Assembly (NCBI GenBank): GCA_964019135.1
Contig: OZ025255.1
Coordinates: forward strand, 9,796,001 to 9,860,000
Source: Arenicola marina
Taxonomy: Eukaryota; Annelida; Polychaeta; Arenicolidae
Direction of reading: 5' to 3'
DNA length: 64,000 nt
In this document: piece by piece, positions 58,300 through 64,000 of the stretch
Layout: each line of letters begins with the position of its first letter
Position numbering within the stretch: position 1 is the stretch's first letter
The notes under the pieces: generated by a model
What the model was told of the DNA's origin: nothing
The model's input: the letters and a program-made list of their open reading frames with translations, nothing else
The model's database searches: none
Made by a program: the position numbers and the translations under genes

Positions 58300-61141
58300 G
58301 AATGTGCTTTATTCCTCCTTTTGCTGGAGAGTCAGGAACGTGGGACATTACAATATTTACAAAGTACAAAACCAAAAGAATGTTATTATGAACATCTAGT
58401 GAAGCTATGAAGGGAGCTTTCATATTTCTTTGGCGCGAACCATTGTTTCAACGCAGCTCTCGCGTTTCTTCCTCGTGCATATTATCTACTTCAACACTCG
58501 ACTATGTTCCTGGCCCCGGCATGGCAAATGAACCATTAATACGCAATAGCTAGCCATGGCGGTAAGGACTCTAGCGGCTTGACGAGAGAGAAGCCATGCT
58601 TGTGGCTTGCCCAAAGGTATGACAACTCGTGTATGGCGTGCGGGGGATATCTGAAAAAAAAGCTGCGCAAAAAAATAGGCAAAATTGCTTAGCCTGGAAT
58701 CTATGGAAGACGAAGCTGCAGAAATGACGTTTACATTTGCCAAGCAGGAAATGACTTTAAAAAAGAAAATAATAGGGTTACTGATAATCCAGCACAATGG
58801 ATCACGGACGGACCACCCCATGTTGATCAATAGGCGTGTTAGTACGGACCAAAAAAACCCCGTTAAGTAAGGATGACGTAAAACAGACCTATCAGAAGGA
58901 GGGGGGGGGGGCTGCTTTCTCCGCGCCCCGCATTGTATGCAGGGGTATCGTGGTGATACATAAAGGCAGGGGAAATGCTACACACGATATGCGATGTCTG
59001 ATCTCCTTGCACGTAATCCAACCCAACCCGGACCCGCCGAAAGGGGACAAAACGCAGACACGGCCTCCACGTAGACTGATGATCACGTGATCCCATCTCC
59101 ATGACACCAGACAGCCGCGCGTGCATGAACATGAAATATCAGCCATTTTGTAATGCAACATATATATATGTCTGTCGTATGTTGTACGTTTAGATGCGGA
59201 TCGTGAATACAAGGCAGATACTGAGAATAATATCAACACATCGTCGCAGTGGTGATGAGATCTGTAGTATTCTCTTGGCAAAAATGTGAAGGAGGATTAC
59301 GTTGTCATTATATTTGTGTAGCAACTGTTACTTTGACATCAATTGACTTGAATTAGGCTTATATTTGATAACCATATTACCTTTTTCTGCTGTTTTTAGT
59401 TTTCATGTATCAGCTTCAAGTAAAGTGTTCGGCATTACACGTGAATATGGAGAATACACTTTGATAAGTAGCGAACTATTAAATTGATTCGTCATAGTTA
59501 TATCTATCTGTCACATAGCGTTCAAAGAAACTCACTTTATTTTTGCAATTATTTGCACTCATCATTGTTTATTATTGCAATTCCTATGTTGCTTCAATGC
59601 TGACGACGTTGACGGTCACTTTAAACAATCGTGGTTATTGTTTATATTGCTTAAAGAGTCAAACGTAATTAGTGACAAATCGTAGACATATATCTGCTTG
59701 GATCCTTTCTCCCCGCGAGACAACATATGCTGTCTCCGGCAACAATTCATTGGTTGTTAAATACCGAGTTTAGCAGGATTGTGCCGATAGCGGCTAAGAG
59801 CAACGACATAGATCTGAGAGACGATTCACATCACCGACATTACACATTACACCCTCACCAGTGGGGGGGGGGGGAGGGCTGATGAGGAGAGGAGGGGAGG
59901 GGGATGAGGGAGAGAGAGTGGGGTGGGGGGGGGGGGCAGGGCTCGACTGGCTTCGCTCGGTAAATATCTGAATGGTTCTGTTATAAGTGTGGCGCCGATG
60001 CATCTACAAATCACGAAGAGTGTCTTTTTCTCAAGTTTTTGCCGCTAAGCTCGTGACAAGGTTTTCATAGTTTGTTTTTCCAAAGACTGGCCATACCCTG
60101 GAGATTAATATGATCATCTTGTGGCTGTCATGGCGGCTGGTACGCAATGCGTATGTCAGACCACGTGGCCACGGGGAGTGCCGCTCGGCGCCGCGGCTGA
60201 GCGGTGATTTAGAACGGCCCGTGATAGATGTTATCTATCATTAAAAAGAACAAGTCCTTTTTTTCTCGTTTTTGCTAAGCTGTAGCCCTATCCCCAAGCC
60301 GCCCCCCTTATGCCCTCCCCACCCCTCCACCCCTCCTTTCCCTTCCCCTGCTCCAATCCCCAGCCGACCACCCGCGGAGAGACCGATGGTTTTCACGGGC
60401 ACACGTAATATGGAAATGCGACAACGGTTTCCAGAGTGAAGGGCAGCGGATTGCACGTACGACGGACGACGACGCCATATTAATCATAACTAAAAGCAGA
60501 AATAACAAAAACGCAGGCCCTCGGGAAATGGTAAAACCTGTGGAATGACCGACGAGATGAAATCTCGTCGCGGTGCTGCGCACGGTGCGAGATAGCACGA
60601 GAGTGGGAAATGGGGGTTGTGCTCCTGCGTGCTAGGAAAATGAGCGCCCATGCAAGCGCTGTATTAACTTGCAACCCGGGATACACCACAATTAATCTTA
60701 CTCATCGTCGGGAGAAAGAAACTCTGACAAATGAAAATAGTGAGATGAGAAACACCAAGAGGGAATACATACGGGAGCGGCCTAGTTATCTGCATGATGA
60801 ACAAAATAGACAGATATAGATGATATATTGAGACAAATAGAGAGAGAGAGAGAGAGAGAGAGATGAGAGAGAGGGCAGGGAGAGATAGGGACGGAGTAAG
60901 ACCGGGAGAGAGACAAGAAGAGAGGAATACTCAGAGCAAACATCTAGGTGATGAACTGGTAGGCGAGTAACTAGGACACCGGGAGGCGAAAATAGAAGGA
61001 CGAAGGTGGTAGATCGAGCTACATACATATATATGGCGTATGGCGAGCAAGCCGCCGGGAGGTCAGCGAGAAGGGAAAAGGGAGATATTCGCGCTGCGTG
61101 GATCGGATGAAAATTAGTGGGTGGAGGGTACGAGTACAGAG
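58300..61141. other. Presumed SK intron, no exon recognised
   Basis: Contains G runs (58905-58913 and 59864-59940), GA microsatellites (60839-60862) and unique sequence. I searched the minus strand for the S1-S2 region (ETELSWG or YHxREIQ motifs) without success. Confidence 0.45.
60839..60862. repeat. (GA)n microsatellite
   Basis: A gagaga run of about 24 bases. Confidence 0.9.
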
Positions 61142-61341
61142 NNNNNNNNNNNNNNNNNNNNNNNNNNNNNNNNNNNNNNNNNNNNNNNNNNNNNNNNNNN
61201 NNNNNNNNNNNNNNNNNNNNNNNNNNNNNNNNNNNNNNNNNNNNNNNNNNNNNNNNNNNNNNNNNNNNNNNNNNNNNNNNNNNNNNNNNNNNNNNNNNNN
61301 NNNNNNNNNNNNNNNNNNNNNNNNNNNNNNNNNNNNNNNNN
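61142..61341. other. Assembly gap, 200 N
   Basis: A run of exactly 200 N, a conventional scaffold-gap size, so its true length is unknown. Open frames reported across it are meaningless. Confidence 0.99.
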
Positions 61342-61631
61342 CAAATTCGCTTCACGGTTGCATCGCGAGGAGCGGAAAAGAAGAAGAGAAAATGAGAGAG
61401 GAGGAAGGGGTGTGTGTGTTGGTGAGTGTGTGTTTGTATGCAGGGTGCATTACGCCGTTTGTGTACTGCGCGAGAACGTTTTAATTGAGGCAGAGAGAAA
61501 AAAGGGGAAAGTAGCACGTCCCGCAGTAGACAGATGGGGAGTTGTAGCCAAACAGTGTTTAGTTCACATTCCAGGCCACAGGAAATTTTGATCTTTTAAT
61601 TCTTCATTCGTCAGTAAAAACGAAAAAAAAA

Positions 61632-64000
61632 TGCGCCTGTCCATCGTCTCACGGACTGCCCGCCTGCTCATCGTCTCACGGACTGCCCGCCTGCCCATCG
61701 TCTCACGGACTGCCCGCCTGCTCATCGTCTCACGGACTGCCCGCCTGTCCATCGTCTCACGGACTGCCCGCCTGCTCATCGTCTCACGGACTGCCCGCCT
61801 GCCCATCGTCTCACGGACTGCCCGCCTGCTCATCGTCTCACGGACTGCCCGCCTGCCCATCGTCTCACGGACTGCCCGCCTGCTCATCGTCTCACGGACT
61901 GCCCGCCTGCTCATCGTCTCACGGACTGCCCGCCTGCCCATCGTCTCACGGACTGCCCGCCTGCTCATCGTCTCACGGACTGCCCGCCTGCTCATCGTCT
62001 CACGGACTGCCCGCCTGCCCATCGTCTCACGGACTGCCCGCCTGTCCATCGCCTCACGGACTGCCCGCCTGCCCATCGTCTCACGGACTGCCCGCCTGCC
62101 CATCGTCTCACGGACTGCCCGCCTGCCCATCGTCTCACGGACTGCCCGCCTGCCCATCGTCTCACGGACTGCCCGCCTGCCCATCGTCTCACGGACTGCC
62201 CGCCTGTCCATCGTCTCACGGACTGCCCGCCTGCCCATCGTCTCACGGACTGCCCGCCTGCCCATCGTCTCACGGACTGCCCGCCTGCCCATCGTCTCAC
62301 GGACTGCCCGCATGCCCATCGTCTCACGGACTGCCCGCTTGCCCATCGTCTCACGGACTGCCCGCCTGCCCATCGTCTCACGGACTGCCCGCCTGCCCAT
62401 CGTCTCACGGACTGCCCGCCTGCCCATCGTCTCACGGACTGCCCGCCTGCCCATCGTCTCACGGACTGCCCGCCTGTCCATCGTCTCACGGACTGCCCGC
62501 CTGCCCATCGTCTCACGGACTGCCCGCCTGTCCATCGTCTCACGGACAGCCCGCCTGCCCATCGTCTCACGGACTGCCCGCCTGCCCATCGTCTCACGGA
62601 CTGCCCGCCTGCCCATCGTCTCACGGACTGCCCGCCTGCCCTTCGTCTCACGAACTACCCGCCTGCCCATCGCCTCACGGACTGCCCGCCTGCCCATCGT
62701 CTCACGGACTGCCCGCCTGCCCATCGTCTCACGGACTGCCCGCCTCTCCATCGTCTCACGGACTGCCCGCCTCTCCAACGTCTCACGGACTGCTCGCCTG
62801 CCCATCGTCTCACGGACTGCCCGCATGCCCATCGTCTCACGGACTGCCCGCCTGCCCATCGTCTCACGGACTGCCCGCCTGCTCATCGTCTCACGGACTG
62901 CCCGCCTGCCCATCGTCTCACGGACTGCCCGCATCCCCATCGTCTCACGGACTGCCTGCCTGTCTATCGTCTCACGGACTGCCCGCTTGCCCATTGTCTC
63001 ACGGACTGCCCGCCTGCCCATCGTCTCACGGACTACCCATCGTCTCACTGCCCGCCTGCCCATCGTCTCACGGACTGCCCGCCTGCCCTTCGTCTCACGG
63101 ACTACCCGCCTGCCCATCGCCTCACGGACTGCCCGCCTGCCCATCGTCTCACGGACTGCCCGCCTGCCCATCGTCTCACGGACTGCCCGCCTCTCCATCG
63201 TCTCACGGACTGCCCGCCTCTCCATCGTCTCACGGACTGCTCGCCTGCCCATCGTCTCACGGACTGCCCGCATGCCCATCGTCTCACGGACTGCCCGCCT
63301 GCCCATCGTCTCACGGACTGCCCGCCTGCTCATCGTCTCACGGACTGCCCGCCTGCCCATCGTCTCACGGACTGCCCGCCTGCCCATCGTCTCACGGACT
63401 GCCCGCCTGCCCATCGTCTCACGGACTGCCCGCATCCCCATCGTCTCACGGACTGCCTGCCTGTCCATCGTCTCACGGACTGCCCGCTTGCCCATTGTCT
63501 CACGGACTGCCCGCCTGCCCATCGTCTCACGGACTGCCCGCATGCCCATCGTCTCACGGACTGCCCGCCTGCCCATCGTCTCACGGACTGCCCATCGTCT
63601 CACTGCCCGCCTGCCCATCGTGTCACGGACTACCCATCGTCTCACGGACTGCCCGCCTGCCCATCGTCTCACGGACTACCCATCGTCTCACGGACTGCCC
63701 GCCTGCCCATCGTCTCACGGACTGCCCGCCTGCCCATCGTCTCACGGACTGCCCGCATGCCCATCGTCTCACGGACTGCCTGCCTGTCCATCGACTCACG
63801 GACTGCCCGCCTGCCCATCGTCTCACGGACTGTCCGCATGCCCATCGTCTCACGGACTGCCCGCCTGCCCATCGTCTCACGGACTGCCCACCTGCCCATC
63901 GTCTCACGGACTGCCCATCGTCTCACGGACTGCCCGCCTGCCCATCGTCTCACGGACTACCCATCGTCTCACTGCCCGCCTGCCCATCGTCTCACGGACT
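61632..64000. repeat. 27 bp minisatellite, about 87 units, runs off the window
   Basis: Units with core cccatcgtctcacggactgc followed by ccgcctg. Because 27 is a multiple of three, the minus strand keeps a 702-codon frame with a nonapeptide MGRRAVRET. Larger blocks recur 447 bp apart (for example the acctctccatcg group at 62741 and 63188). Truncated units such as gactacccatcgtctcactg disturb the register near 63030, 63590 and 63960. I regard it as non-coding. Confidence 0.93.

Noticed and set aside
61098..61591. Frames running through the N gap
   Set aside because: The gap contains no sequence, so these translations carry no information.

Overview
This is eukaryotic nuclear DNA from an animal. 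The evidence is interrupted genes with GT-AG introns, a neuronal-type ion channel gene, a class A GPCR, a LINE reverse transcriptase fragment, tRNA-headed SINEs, foldback elements and very large minisatellite blocks. The species cannot be fixed from sequence alone. The channel's protein sequence lies between vertebrate and insect relatives, and the density of minisatellites fits a marine invertebrate. Amphioxus is one candidate, but that is a guess. A 200-base run of N at 61142-61341 marks a scaffold gap.

Main gene: the minus strand from 57947 down to 39197 carries the 3' part of a small-conductance Ca2+-activated K+ channel (SK/KCNN). I reconstructed it exon by exon from homology and splice sites. 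The exons cover S3-S5 (57532-57947), pore (two alternative copies, 53128-53263 and 52961-53096), S6 (44423-44533), calmodulin-binding domain (43993-44120 and 43455-43524), coiled coil (39761-39862) and C-terminus with stop (39197-39337). Using one pore copy, the exons join in a single frame of 1104 nt (367 residues plus stop). The N-terminus with S1-S2 is not found and probably lies beyond the right edge.

The most interesting signal is the pair of pore exons. Both are exactly 136 nt and both have good splice sites. They differ at four residues around an identical GYGD filter and are separated by only 31 nt. That gap is too short for normal splicing, and both inclusion of both copies and skipping of both would break the frame. 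This is the architecture of mutually exclusive exons that swap residues in the channel pore.

Layout: 1-3115 minisatellites (28, 30 and 20 bp units). 4816-4942 first coding exon of an SLC22-type transporter (minus). 6660-13680 a 7 kb CCCT-rich minisatellite with near-identical 1572 bp and 804 bp higher-order duplications. 13.7-19 kb G-rich DNA, a foldback element, and SINEs, one of them split by a foldback element. 20.5-22.3 kb an inverted duplication of a damaged GPCR gene. 22.9-32.2 kb SINEs, short inverted-repeat elements and dispersed repeats. 34.1-35.5 kb a dead 5'-truncated LINE. 39.2-57.9 kb the SK channel gene, whose introns hold about 5 kb of minisatellite. 61.6-64.0 kb a 27 bp minisatellite running off the edge.

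Only the SK channel and the SLC22 exon look like intact host genes. The GPCR pair and the LINE are damaged. Most long open frames elsewhere come from tandem repeats whose unit is a multiple of three, or from one-sided base composition.
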